Of a stretch of DNA of 51,517 nt, positions 28,541-37,192 are shown piece by piece (position 1 is the stretch's first letter; each line of letters starts with the position of its first letter). Under the pieces are notes generated by a model. That model was not told the origin of the DNA. It did no database searches and saw only the letters and a list, made by a program, of their open reading frames with translations. The position numbers and the translations under genes were made by a program. This DNA is from Candidatus Zixiibacteriota bacterium (GTDB lineage Bacteria > Zixibacteria > MSB-5A5 > UBA10806 > 4484-95): positions 1-51,517 of the forward strand of contig JAAEQD010000128.1 of the NCBI GenBank assembly GCA_024231855.1, given 5' to 3'.

Positions 28541-28678
28541 GAACTGGGCTATTGCCCGGATTATGAACCGGCTCGGCCAGCACCCGATGATTTACTTCCG
28601 GATCCGCCAGTCGGCTGGCCAAACTGCGAGACGGTGACTGTGGGGAGGATTATTCCAGCGGGGGGAGCGGGGAAATAG
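28541..28678 (+). pseudogene. Orphan 3' end of a dockerin gene (remnant 3)
   Basis: An uninterrupted 45-codon stretch reads YCPDYEPARPAPDD, then PPVGWPNCE, and ends GRIIPAGGAGK before TAG. It is closely similar to the tail of the intact minus-strand dockerin protein (GWPNCE, GRTIPSGAGK). Nothing resembling the dockerin EF-hands or a catalytic part precedes it. It is a fragment, not a gene. Confidence 0.75.
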
Positions 28679-28710
28679 ACTGCCTGCGGATTAGAGAAGG
28701 AAATGAATAG

Positions 28711-29075
28711 GTGATCTTAAGCTGCCTCTGTTTTGGCCTGGATTTTTGGTTAGAAATCGTGTTTTCATATGCAGACCTCACCGAGGTCGACCTGACGGGG
28801 GCATTATTAGTCGGTACAAGCTTTTACAAAACCACCTTAATCGGCGCCAACTTGAACTGGGCCAGACTGTATGAGATTGAAGAATTGACAAAAGAGCAAT
28901 TACTCTCAGCAACATGTCTTTTAAAAATAAGGGGTTTAGATATTGAGTAAAAAAACAGTTAGAAGCGGAAAAGCCGCAATTATTTATTCATCCCAATCGT
29001 TTAAGATCCATGGGCCTTTTGCCTAAAAGATATCCAGATTACTTAGACTGGGGAATAAAGGAACCACCACATTAA
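28711..29075 (+). pseudogene. Pentapeptide-repeat protein fragment with a frameshift
   Basis: The first frame gives ADLTEVDLTGALL and TTLIGANLNWARL, typical A(D/N)LxxxxL pentapeptide repeats, then KIRGLDIE before a TAA. At a run of seven A bases (28951-28957) the next frame continues with VKKQLEAEKPQLF, the usual C-terminal helix of such proteins, and runs to TAA at 29073-29075. The gene is thus both 5'-truncated and frameshifted. It directly follows dockerin remnant 3. Confidence 0.6.
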
Positions 29076-29293
29076 TTATCATCCTTGCGATATCCCTGGT
29101 CGGATTCGGCGGCTGTAAAAAGTCGACAGAGCCAGATCACGAACCGTCATACTATATCGGCAATGTCAACACTGAGGTATTTCACAGGCCGAGCTGCAGC
29201 TATCTTCCGGATCCAGAGAATCGGATAAGGTTTGATACCCGGGGTGAGGCGGTTGAGGCGGGTTACAGGGCTTGCCAGCATTGTGAGCCGTGA
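29048..29293 (+). CDS. Small lipoprotein with Ada-like Cys-rich domain, start unclear
   Basis: A frame not beginning with ATG, GTG or TTG encodes a clear lipoprotein signal (TTTLIIILAISLVGFGGC, lipid-bearing Cys, then KKS). A domain with YYIGNVNTEVFHRPSCSYL and GYRACQHCEP follows. The pattern HRPxC...C..C resembles the small metal-binding domain seen in Ada and at the ends of secreted nucleases. The only plausible start is CTG at 29048; the gene may instead have lost its 5' end, because the preceding bases belong to the broken pentapeptide gene. 29294-29498 holds nothing else. Confidence 0.5.
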   Translation: MGNKGTTTLIIILAISLVGFGGCKKSTEPDHEPSYYIGNVNTEVFHRPSCSYLPDPENRIRFDTRGEAVEAGYRACQHCEP

Positions 29294-29498
29294 TAAAACT
29301 ATATCTGGCTAAAGAGAACGATCAATCTGGTAAGCGAGATAACTATTAACAATTCGATGAGGCTTTTGCATATTCTAAATACCGAAAGGGACAAACCGTA
29401 TTTTTGAAAGCTTTATCTGGGAAATATTAATTAAGATTATTTGAAATTTACAAGTTATCAATGCTCCCTTATAGTGCCAATCACGCAAGGAGTTTAGG

Positions 29499-30011
29499 AT
29501 GCAATTAAAGGTAACGGCTCGTCATTTTGATTTAACAGATAGTTTAAACAGCTATGCTGTTGATGAGTTAAAAAGACTTCAAAAGTATTCTGGCTGCATA
29601 ATCGACGCTGAGCTAACAATGGATATTGAGAAACACGAGCAAATCGCTGAATTGACGGTTAAGGCTTATAGAGGTACTCTGACCAGCGTAGCTGGATCAC
29701 GGCCTATGGAACTTGCTATCAAAGATGCCGTTTCCAAGACGGAAATAAATATTCAGATGCATATGGCTAAACTGAGAGAGAAAAAAAGCACGCGTAAATG
29801 GTTCCTTAAAACCCGCCCTCTAACGAAATCGCTCGAAATTATTATTGATGCAGATGTTGATCAAAACTTGTTAGCAGGTTTTCTATTTGAACTTGCTAAT
29901 TTCTACTCGGATATCAGCGGTGGTGATGAGTTAATAATAAGGGGGGAAGGATTTCTGCCGAAATGGGTGATTTGGTGTGAGCGATACAATTCGAGTAGAG
30001 TTATCCGGTAA
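29499..30011 (+). CDS. HPF/RaiA-domain protein with an unusual C-terminal module
   Basis: Residues 1-95 match the S30AE ribosome hibernation fold: MQLKVTARHFDLTDSL, DAELTMDIEK, and AIKDAVSKTEINIQMHMAKL. Stand-alone HPF binds the 30S subunit and silences ribosomes. Instead of the usual long-HPF dimerisation domain, residues 108-158 read SLEIIIDADVDQNLLAGFLF and then SGGDELIIRG, a short alpha-beta module. Modules of this style occur at the ends of proteins in predicted conflict systems, but I cannot name it. The stop lies 35 bp inside the next gene, so the two are translationally coupled. AAGGAG precedes the ATG. Confidence 0.72.
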   Translation: MQLKVTARHFDLTDSLNSYAVDELKRLQKYSGCIIDAELTMDIEKHEQIAELTVKAYRGTLTSVAGSRPMELAIKDAVSKTEINIQMHMAKLREKKSTRKWFLKTRPLTKSLEIIIDADVDQNLLAGFLFELANFYSDISGGDELIIRGEGFLPKWVIWCERYNSSRVIR

Positions 30012-30327
30012 ACAAAGCGAGGCATGGAATCGCATGTTCGACTCGTTTACCAGCGTTATAGAGAAAGCTGTTGAGCAGCTTGCACCAAACATGGGTGAAG
30101 ACAAGCGGGCGAAGGTGAAAGATGACATTAATGATATTTGCGAAATCACTAAAAACTTCCTTCAGGCTAAAATAGAAAAACCCGTACTCGAAAATGAAAT
30201 GATAATTGCGGATATTGCCAAGAAGTTCGAGGAACTTAAGTTAATAAAAGCAAATCGAAAAAAAATTGAAGCCGAGACAGAAATACTCGAAGTAAATCTG
30301 GAAAAACAACGGCTTGATTTATGGTAA
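29977..30327 (+). CDS. Helical protein of unknown function, possibly cut short by TAA
   Basis: The 116 residues are almost wholly alpha-helical; the last 60 (IADIAKKFEELKLIKANRKK onward) look like a coiled coil. The start overlaps the HPF-domain gene by 35 bp, which suggests a functional pair. After the TAA at 30325-30327 the same frame continues for 54 codons with sensible sequence, so the protein may once have been about 170 residues long. No family is recognised. Confidence 0.55.
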   Translation: MSDTIRVELSGKQSEAWNRMFDSFTSVIEKAVEQLAPNMGEDKRAKVKDDINDICEITKNFLQAKIEKPVLENEMIIADIAKKFEELKLIKANRKKIEAETEILEVNLEKQRLDLW

Positions 30328-30333
30328 CAACGT

Positions 30334-30492
30334 TTGACTTCTGTTTTTAAGTGGCTTGGGTTTTTTGAAAATCACATTAGTAAGGACGATAATGGAAGCG
30401 TAGTGCTTTTACTGACAAATCAAGATTTGTTGAAACTGCGCTGCGAGGTTAAGCAAATCCAACAATCAGATGGAGAATCTGAAATTTCATAA
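30334..30492 (+). CDS. Short ORF continuing the frame of the helical protein
   Basis: A TTG-initiated 52-residue reading frame contains LTSVFKWLGFFENHISKDD and VLLLTNQDLLKLRCEVKQI, and ends at TAA 30490-30492. It is in frame with the preceding gene, separated only by one stop codon and two sense codons, and has no ribosome site of its own. It is either the severed C-terminus of that protein or a tiny separate one. Confidence 0.35.
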   Translation: MTSVFKWLGFFENHISKDDNGSVVLLLTNQDLLKLRCEVKQIQQSDGESEIS

Positions 30493-30691
30493 TCTTCTAA
30501 TACTCCTGTCTACAAGATGAGGTATTTAAAACTTAAACCTTCCTTATCATTCGATCCATAAAATCAAGCAAAACGATACCATCGGACAGGGGCCAATCGC
30601 ACTGAGCTTTAAAACATTAAAGTAAATTCAGAAAGACTTCCCCAGTTCCGCCAGATCCCAATCCAATATTCAGGCTTTAAAGATCCGGCAA

Positions 30692-31207
30692 ATTCACCCG
30701 CGGGGGCCGGTCCCCATGCCCGCCAGGTGATATTGCCGATCGGGGAGATCCCTTCGGAGAGGCCATACAGAAGCCCGGCGCCGGCATCAAATCCTCGCGT
30801 TGTCGGCGGCGGTTGTGATCAGCGGCCAATGCCCTGATCAGTACCGATTCAATAATACAGCTCTCCCCTGGCCGATACTCCCGCACCGCTGGCCAGGTCG
30901 TACTATCATTGACGTCGATGAGCTGGAACCAATGGTCTCATCCACAAAAGCCACACAGGAAGGGCTTCAGGATCGATCAGCGGGCAGCTCACCCATTTTT
31001 ACCGGGCGTAGGCATCGGCGCCGGATAATCATTCCTGACGGCTCCGGAGAGCTGCTTGTAATCACCTACCACTTCGGCCGAGTCCTCGAGGGCTTTGGTG
31101 ACCAGCTCAAGGATCGCCTTCTCCCCTGTGAAGGTTCGATTCTCATCCCCGAGGTTGCTGGCCCGGGAGCTGTGCCTCCCTTGATGGGATCCGACACCGA
31201 GCCCGGG
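30692..31207 (+). pseudogene. Decayed GC-rich gene, copy B of the dispersed duplicated sequence
   Basis: It aligns with 16763-17293 in the same orientation. From about 30800 one plus frame stays open, with WPGRTIIDVDELEPM, PDGSGELLVITYHFGRVLEG and SILIPEVAGPGAV. The matching frame in copy A differs mainly at silent sites. Upstream, ADRGDPFGEAIQKPGAG (30738-30788) is out of frame with it. GC-rich against AT-rich flanks. The family and function are unknown. Confidence 0.6.
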
Positions 31208-31263
31208 CATGGATTTCTGACCTGGCCCAGAGCTTAAATATCGGTTGAAATGATGATAATAAA

Positions 31264-31289
31264 AAAGCCCGATCGGATGATCGGGCTTT
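31264..31289 (-). terminator. Intrinsic terminator of the three-gene secreted-protein cluster
   Basis: A perfect 11-bp stem, AAAGCCCGATC and GATCGGGCTTT, has a four-base loop. Read on the minus strand it is followed by a T-run. It lies 18 bp after the stop of the last gene. Confidence 0.9.
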
Positions 31290-31307
31290 GAATAATAATC
31301 CTCTTCC

Positions 31308-31862
31308 CTATTCGAAGACGATATTCAACTGAGCCGCGTTCTTTATTACAGCGGCCGTATTCTGGGGCAGTTCGAATATCTCCTGGTCGTGCTTGAAAGG
31401 CATCAGCATCAGACCGTAATTATCAGCATCGTCCTGGACAATCGATCTGACAAACTCTGTTAAATCCAGTCGAATCACCTCATCGTCTGTGATGTTGATA
31501 GTATAGGAATAAAACGATAAACTATCTAAATCTCCACCAGATTCAGTCCAGGGATTGGCCCAGCTCGCGTTCTGTTCCGTCCAGCCGGCGGTAATGTTTT
31601 GTGCCATCACCTCGAGGATGGTTTCGCCTTCAACCTCAACATTCGAAAGATCGATCGGCATATACAACTCGGCCGAAACGATTTCTCCGCCGTCGACAAC
31701 CTCCGGTAATGAGAAATGTAAGGCCACCCGCGGGCCGTATAACGAGGCATCGCCTCCGGTGGGGGTCAACATCGCCACCTTATCGAGATCAACCGTCGCT
31801 TCCCCGGCAAAAGCAGGCGAAACACACAAAGTAATTGCTAGTATTATGTTTATAAAACGCAT
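31308..31862 (-). CDS. Small secreted protein, DNRLRE-like beta domain
   Basis: The protein has 184 residues. A signal peptide (MRFINIILAITLCVSPAFA) is followed by a beta-sandwich with the pattern VSAELYMPIDLSN, WTEQNASWANP, RLDLTEFVRSIV and YGLMLMPF. This is the signature of DNRLRE/CBM-like domains that occur on cell-surface proteins. It ends without a sorting tail. AGGAGGAG before the ATG overlaps the end of the upstream 1210-residue gene (13 bp between genes), so the two are co-transcribed. Confidence 0.75.
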   Translation of the reverse strand: MRFINIILAITLCVSPAFAGEATVDLDKVAMLTPTGGDASLYGPRVALHFSLPEVVDGGEIVSAELYMPIDLSNVEVEGETILEVMAQNITAGWTEQNASWANPWTESGGDLDSLSFYSYTINITDDEVIRLDLTEFVRSIVQDDADNYGLMLMPFKHDQEIFELPQNTAAVIKNAAQLNIVFE

Positions 31863-31875
31863 CGTATCTCCTCCT

Positions 31876-34800
31876 TTAGCGTAAAAGCATCATTTTTTCT
31901 GAATCGGCGTGCTCACCGGACTCGAGACGGTAGAAATATATCCCGGACGCAACCGGCATTCCCGCAGCGTTACAGCCATTCCAAATTACGGAGTGAAGGC
32001 CGGCTTCATTGAATTCACTAAGCGGCGAAGCGATTTTTTGTCCTAGAAGGTTGTATATCGTGATCGATGTATAACCCGGCTCGGCCAGGCTGTACGAGAT
32101 CATTGTACTGGGATTGAATGGATTGGGATAGTTGCCCAGTAATCCAAAGGCGTAAGGAAGCCCGGATTCATCATTGCGAATAATCTTGAATGCTGGTTCG
32201 CTGGTAAGCCAGGGATCGTAGTCGACTGTGCCTGAGAATTTTGTAGGATCAGGAGTCCCGGAGCCAAACCAGTTCCTTTCGGCTTTGACAATGCTCATTC
32301 CGCCAATTCCGGATTGCCTGATAAAATAATCTTCGCATTCTTCGAAGTTGTTGTTGCCAAAATTGCCGAAGGTATTTTCGCCGATATTGGGAGTACTGGT
32401 ATAATAGTAGAGAACTCCGGTATCGACAGAATCAAAGAGGCATGATCTGATTGTCGGATCAGAATAGCTATTGGTATATATGCCTGTATCGAGGCTATCA
32501 AACGCGTTATGGGTAATCGTGGCGTCAGAGAAGCTTTGAGCATATATGCCGTAATTGCCGGTATAGATCAGATAATTGTCCTTTACGATCGCGTCCGAAT
32601 TGTAGAGTTCAATTCCGCCCTGTTCGTAAGTCCTGATCGTGTTATCTTCGATACGAATTTTATCTATATTGTAAGCCCTGATACCATAGTAAGAATCTTC
32701 CAATATTGTATCGGTATCAGCGGTGATTGTGCAATTGGTGATAATCGTTGAATCCAGGTTTAAAGTAACGTCGTAAATCGTATATATGCCGTAATCTTCA
32801 CAGGATTCGAAATCACAATAATCAACCACTGATTCGGCTCTATAGGAATAAATGCCTCTTTGCGATAGATTTTTAAATACGCAGTGATCAGCCGACAACT
32901 CTCCCTTGCTGTTATTGATACCAGTGTATGTCATCTCCTCAAATGTGCAATGACTAGCGGTAACTTGAGAGGTGTCATACATAACTATTCCGTAGTCACT
33001 ATGTTTTATCGTGCAGTATGCAAATGAAGCTTCGGCTCCACCTTCGATTTTAATTCCCCACCAGTCGCCGGCGGCCGCTCCGGACGGCTTCGATGACATG
33101 AAAACAATAGAATCAGTCGATGTGCCTTCGGCCAATAATACGCCGTCGATGATGATCTCCGTTGAGCTCCCGACTTTGCCGGATCCGTCGATGTCGAAGT
33201 CATAGGCTACAAGGACGGTGCAGGGGGCGTCAACAGTCAATGTGCAACCACTTTCAACCTCAATGTCGCCATTTACTATAACTTTACCTGAACCCCAGGT
33301 TTCATTCGATGAGATTGTACCGGCCCTGAATATATTACCGAGATAGTATGCGCCACTGTCTGTACAGGCAATAAAGCCAGTATTCGCATCCTGAGAAGCC
33401 GCCAATTTGCTAATTGCTGGATCGTCAGTGTCAATATCGCCGTTGTAATACTCAATCCAGCTTCGAGCCGAATCACAGCTTGCCCATATTTTTGGCGTTG
33501 CTGCATCAGGAGGAGTTGAAGCCAGAAAATTGAAAAGGTTATTGCTGTCATTGATTATTGACCCGATTTTAACGGCGCCTGTTCCATTTGTCCTGGCTGA
33601 CCAGGTAACTGTTCCTGCGGTTGGATCCGCTTTGTATATGCCAATATCGGTAGCAGCATAGATTTGATCAGCAGCAGCATTTTTCGCGAGTTGGATCACA
33701 TCGTCGACGCTGGATAGACCCGTTTCAATGGTTGTCCAGGCTGTTCCGTTATATATCGATACTTTTGCATCCCCAGACCCGTCATTACCAGCGACATAAA
33801 CATAATCATCTCGACCAGCATCGGGATCTGATAGAATATCATGGAATTCCGGACTGCCAAAACTACCCGAGGTTGTCCAAGACTCGCCATTGTTTGTCGA
33901 AAGCCATACGGTGCTCGCATAACCTGCGGCATAGCCCGAATTTGAGAAGCTAACCGGATCAAGGTCGACGCTATTTATTTCGGGATCAGAACCAGGATTT
34001 GAGTCTTCCCAGGAATCACCCCCGTCATCCGAAATCATAATTATCCCATCGTTGCCATCTTTTGAGGAAGCAATAAGATAATCAAATGTAGCCCCGCCAA
34101 AATCGGTGGTAATATCAGTTCCTTCATATCCCTCGTCACCGGATACAAACGCCAAGCCGCTAAACTCCCAACTTTCACTGCTTTCGCCTGCTTCTTTGTC
34201 ATACTTCTTTATAATGCCGACGTCGGAAACTGTGAAGACGATTTTATCGCTTGATACATTTTCGGGAAATCCTGCAGCGACCGTATAACTGATGAATGTT
34301 CCGTTAGTAATATCCTCGATCGTCAAGCTTGTAATGGATAAATCCTCATCGTCTCTTTCCTCGGTAATTAAATAGACATTATGTAGGGTTCCGACAAGGA
34401 CTTCGCTCTCGGTTTCGCCCGGATCGCTTAAACAGTCGAGTGATAATACTGGATAGTCATATCTAAAAGGTGATCCTTCAAGAGTTGTAAAATCAATATA
34501 TTCTCTTACGCTAACATTGGTTTGTAGTAATTCTTCGACATCCAGAAGGTAAAGTCCATCCTGGGCCGCTAAATACACTGATTGAAACGGATCTGATTCG
34601 CTGGAGTCCGGTAGAGTAAGGATCTTATAAAAGGCCACGATATCATTTACTTCTTTATTGAACGATGAGGGCGGATTTCCAACTTCAACTTCCACGGGAT
34701 CTGACATTGGGGGCAATTCGGCGCAATCTCCATAATACAATTTTCTTTCATTGACGGTTCCACCCGTTTCAGCCCAAATACCAGCCACAGCAATTGATTG

Positions 34801-35508
34801 GTCACTATAATCCAAATCATCCATAGCTACCACTACTTCGTCATCAAGTGAAGCCTGATCCCAAGTATGAGCCTGATACCAATGGGTATAAATTCCATCT
34901 GAAGTTGCAGCAACCAAGTGGCTTAATCTCGGTAGCGTATATCTTAAAGCATTTACATTCAAGCCAATCAAACCGTCAGCTACTTCGTCCCACACCCAGG
35001 TTTCACCAAGTTGATATACAATATACACCGATGCTTGAGAGACCATTGATTGACAGCCAACATAGATGTTCTGGCCCGGACCGGGCTCGTATATTTCCAA
35101 CGCCGAAAATTGCTTGTTAGGAATAGTAGAAGCCGCAGAGATATATCCCCAATTCTCACCGCCATCACTTGTAACATAAATATGGTAATTTTCGCGGGCG
35201 AAAAATGCATATCTACCATTACCATCGTCATAAGAAACTATCTTAACCGCGCCCGCAATAATATCACTTCCTGTCCACTTCTGATTGCCTTCCATCCAGT
35301 AAAATATTTGCGTATCACTTTTATCAGCGCCGATCAAATATCTATACCAATCATTATATTGGTCTCCGGCGCCAAAAGCGACATCTATACCCCTAGACCA
35401 ATAAGGACCATCCAAACTTGTCCATTCATGCACTTCAACCTGCGCTTGAGAAATCGGTACAAGCAAGAGTATAAACATACTTAAATACAAAATGTATCTA
35501 AACATCAA
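31876..35508 (-). CDS. Secreted beta-propeller / beta-helix protein with sorting domain
   Basis: The 1210-residue protein has a signal peptide, then about 700 residues of propeller-like repeats with Asp-box and YCF48-like turns (SDGGENWGYI, SDDGGDSWEDS, STNNGESWTTS). From about residue 790 to 1060 it has right-handed beta-helix repeats (HCTFEEMTYTGINNS, DYGIYTIYD, YGIYAQSFSDATITHNAF), as in pectate-lyase or NosD-type folds. The last 95 residues are a type IX-style sorting domain starting LLGNYPNPFNPS and ending in SEKMMLLR. No catalytic residues are evident; adhesion or polysaccharide binding is possible. AAGGAGAG precedes the ATG. It is the middle gene of a three-gene minus-strand cluster. 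Confidence 0.88.
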   Translation of the reverse strand: MMFRYILYLSMFILLLVPISQAQVEVHEWTSLDGPYWSRGIDVAFGAGDQYNDWYRYLIGADKSDTQIFYWMEGNQKWTGSDIIAGAVKIVSYDDGNGRYAFFARENYHIYVTSDGGENWGYISAASTIPNKQFSALEIYEPGPGQNIYVGCQSMVSQASVYIVYQLGETWVWDEVADGLIGLNVNALRYTLPRLSHLVAATSDGIYTHWYQAHTWDQASLDDEVVVAMDDLDYSDQSIAVAGIWAETGGTVNERKLYYGDCAELPPMSDPVEVEVGNPPSSFNKEVNDIVAFYKILTLPDSSESDPFQSVYLAAQDGLYLLDVEELLQTNVSVREYIDFTTLEGSPFRYDYPVLSLDCLSDPGETESEVLVGTLHNVYLITEERDDEDLSITSLTIEDITNGTFISYTVAAGFPENVSSDKIVFTVSDVGIIKKYDKEAGESSESWEFSGLAFVSGDEGYEGTDITTDFGGATFDYLIASSKDGNDGIIMISDDGGDSWEDSNPGSDPEINSVDLDPVSFSNSGYAAGYASTVWLSTNNGESWTTSGSFGSPEFHDILSDPDAGRDDYVYVAGNDGSGDAKVSIYNGTAWTTIETGLSSVDDVIQLAKNAAADQIYAATDIGIYKADPTAGTVTWSARTNGTGAVKIGSIINDSNNLFNFLASTPPDAATPKIWASCDSARSWIEYYNGDIDTDDPAISKLAASQDANTGFIACTDSGAYYLGNIFRAGTISSNETWGSGKVIVNGDIEVESGCTLTVDAPCTVLVAYDFDIDGSGKVGSSTEIIIDGVLLAEGTSTDSIVFMSSKPSGAAAGDWWGIKIEGGAEASFAYCTIKHSDYGIVMYDTSQVTASHCTFEEMTYTGINNSKGELSADHCVFKNLSQRGIYSYRAESVVDYCDFESCEDYGIYTIYDVTLNLDSTIITNCTITADTDTILEDSYYGIRAYNIDKIRIEDNTIRTYEQGGIELYNSDAIVKDNYLIYTGNYGIYAQSFSDATITHNAFDSLDTGIYTNSYSDPTIRSCLFDSVDTGVLYYYTSTPNIGENTFGNFGNNNFEECEDYFIRQSGIGGMSIVKAERNWFGSGTPDPTKFSGTVDYDPWLTSEPAFKIIRNDESGLPYAFGLLGNYPNPFNPSTMISYSLAEPGYTSITIYNLLGQKIASPLSEFNEAGLHSVIWNGCNAAGMPVASGIYFYRLESGEHADSEKMMLLR

Positions 35509-35537
35509 ATCTCTCCTTGATTTATAGAAGTTAATAA

Positions 35538-37016
35538 TTATCTTAGAAATAGCAATTTTATTGTTTTAATACCTTGGGGCGTCTGTGCCTTAGCGAAATA
35601 GATTCCTGATGATACTTTTTCGCCGAAGGCATTGGTGGCGTCCCAGGCTATAGTTCCCTCCTTACCACCGCTAGTATGAAGTATATTAACGAGGCTGCCT
35701 TTGATGTCATAAATCGCTATATCACCTCCTTCCAAATCGGCATAAGCTATAATTGTTGTGGAATTGAATGGATTGGGATAAACATCTAGAAATCGTATTT
35801 TCTCAGGCTTGAAGATATCCTCATCAATTTCGACATTCCTGTCATTTCTGGTAAAGTATATGCCGTGGAATACATCATTATCCGGATCATATCTATCATC
35901 CGCCCAGATAACGTAATCATTATTGTCCGATGAGACCACTCGCGGCATATAAGAATCATTGGGATCACTATCTAATCTTTGCTCTTGTCCCCAGCTTGCC
36001 CCGCCATCATCACTTCTTTGATAATATATGCTCCTGTACTCATAACTGCCCTGACTCCTCACAACATGCAAAGTATCCGAAAACCAGTAGATGTTGGAAT
36101 GTTTAGACAAGTGATCAAACGTTATCTGCTCTTCCTCTATCCAGCTTACGCCATCATCAAAGCTATATCGAACAAGTAAATCTCCCGAAAAAGGGCCTGG
36201 TGAATATTTAAAATCAGTCCAGCAAAGGGCGATTTTTCCCAGAGAATTCACGGAAATGCTGGGCCAATATGAATTATAGCTGTCAATTGTCGTTAAGGGA
36301 ACGCTTTCAGACCAAGTTTCACCTCCGTTATTGCTTTTGATATAATACGTTTCCCAATAACTGACGGCATCAAAATTACCGGTCCAGACGCAATGAATCA
36401 TGTTTTCATATGCAACAGCATCAATACTACCTACCTCGCCCGCGGTTAGTAATACTCGAGGCCAGGCCCAACTTTGACCGAAATCAGTACTTTGCACGAA
36501 ATTTATTATAGGATTCCCATCATCATAATCTTTATAAAAAATATTAATTGTGTCTCCAAAGCCATAAGCGGTCAAGTCAGAGACAAGGTCGATATTCGGC
36601 TCAAAAACATAATCCACCTCAGTCCAAGATAGCCCACAATCATATGAAATTAAATAACCAATATTTGTATCATGAACACCTTCTATAAAATTATGTCTCC
36701 AAAGAGCTATTATTTTAGAATCGTTCTTTATAATATATGGATAAGATGCGCTGTTCGTAACACTCGTATCGGATAGAACTAATGATTGCGTCCAATCGAT
36801 TCCGGCATTTTCGCTTCTGACATAACATATCTTATCTCTACCTATTTGATTATCATATAAAACATGTATAGTATCGCCTTGGGCAGTAAAATGAGGGCGG
36901 AAACTGCCGCTCGGTCCCGATATTAGAATTTCCCGCGTCCATTCGGCATATAAGGAATTTCCCATTAATAGAATTGCTGAAATGATAATAATGTATGTGA
37001 AGCCTGATAACTTCAT
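35538..37016 (-). CDS. Secreted sialidase-fold (BNR repeat) protein with sorting domain
   Basis: The 492-residue protein has a signal peptide and then at least five Asp-box repeats (SENAGIDWTQS, SYDCGLSWTEV, SNNGGETWSES, SFDDGVSWIEE, SDDGGASWGQE) typical of six-bladed sialidase-type propellers. The arginine triad of true sialidases is not evident, so enzymatic activity is doubtful. The C-terminus (DVYPNPFNST to IKLLFLR) is a type IX-style sorting domain. The following gene begins 29 bp downstream on the same strand, making this the likely promoter-proximal gene of the cluster. Confidence 0.85.
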   Translation of the reverse strand: MKLSGFTYIIIISAILLMGNSLYAEWTREILISGPSGSFRPHFTAQGDTIHVLYDNQIGRDKICYVRSENAGIDWTQSLVLSDTSVTNSASYPYIIKNDSKIIALWRHNFIEGVHDTNIGYLISYDCGLSWTEVDYVFEPNIDLVSDLTAYGFGDTINIFYKDYDDGNPIINFVQSTDFGQSWAWPRVLLTAGEVGSIDAVAYENMIHCVWTGNFDAVSYWETYYIKSNNGGETWSESVPLTTIDSYNSYWPSISVNSLGKIALCWTDFKYSPGPFSGDLLVRYSFDDGVSWIEEEQITFDHLSKHSNIYWFSDTLHVVRSQGSYEYRSIYYQRSDDGGASWGQEQRLDSDPNDSYMPRVVSSDNNDYVIWADDRYDPDNDVFHGIYFTRNDRNVEIDEDIFKPEKIRFLDVYPNPFNSTTIIAYADLEGGDIAIYDIKGSLVNILHTSGGKEGTIAWDATNAFGEKVSSGIYFAKAQTPQGIKTIKLLFLR

Positions 37017-37192
37017 TTGGATTTACCCCAGAACCGACAGTAAGTAAAAATTCTCGTAGATTAAATATACCTATCTATTTTTAATTGTCAAGTAATAGCT
37101 TGGTTCCATTAAAGCGACAGAATTAACAGTTTTATCGATATATATGTTGTGGTAATAAATAATCTGATTGCTTTCGGACCATTCGCTTCATT

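Noticed and set aside
30989..31210. Minus-strand ORF in GC-rich copy B (and its counterpart at 17147-17356)
   Set aside because: Differences between the two copies fall on third positions of the plus-strand frame, so the minus-strand reading is a shadow.
35538..37016. True sialidase activity
   Set aside because: Asp-box repeats are clear, but the arginine triad and catalytic acid of sialidases could not be identified; the repeats only show the propeller fold.
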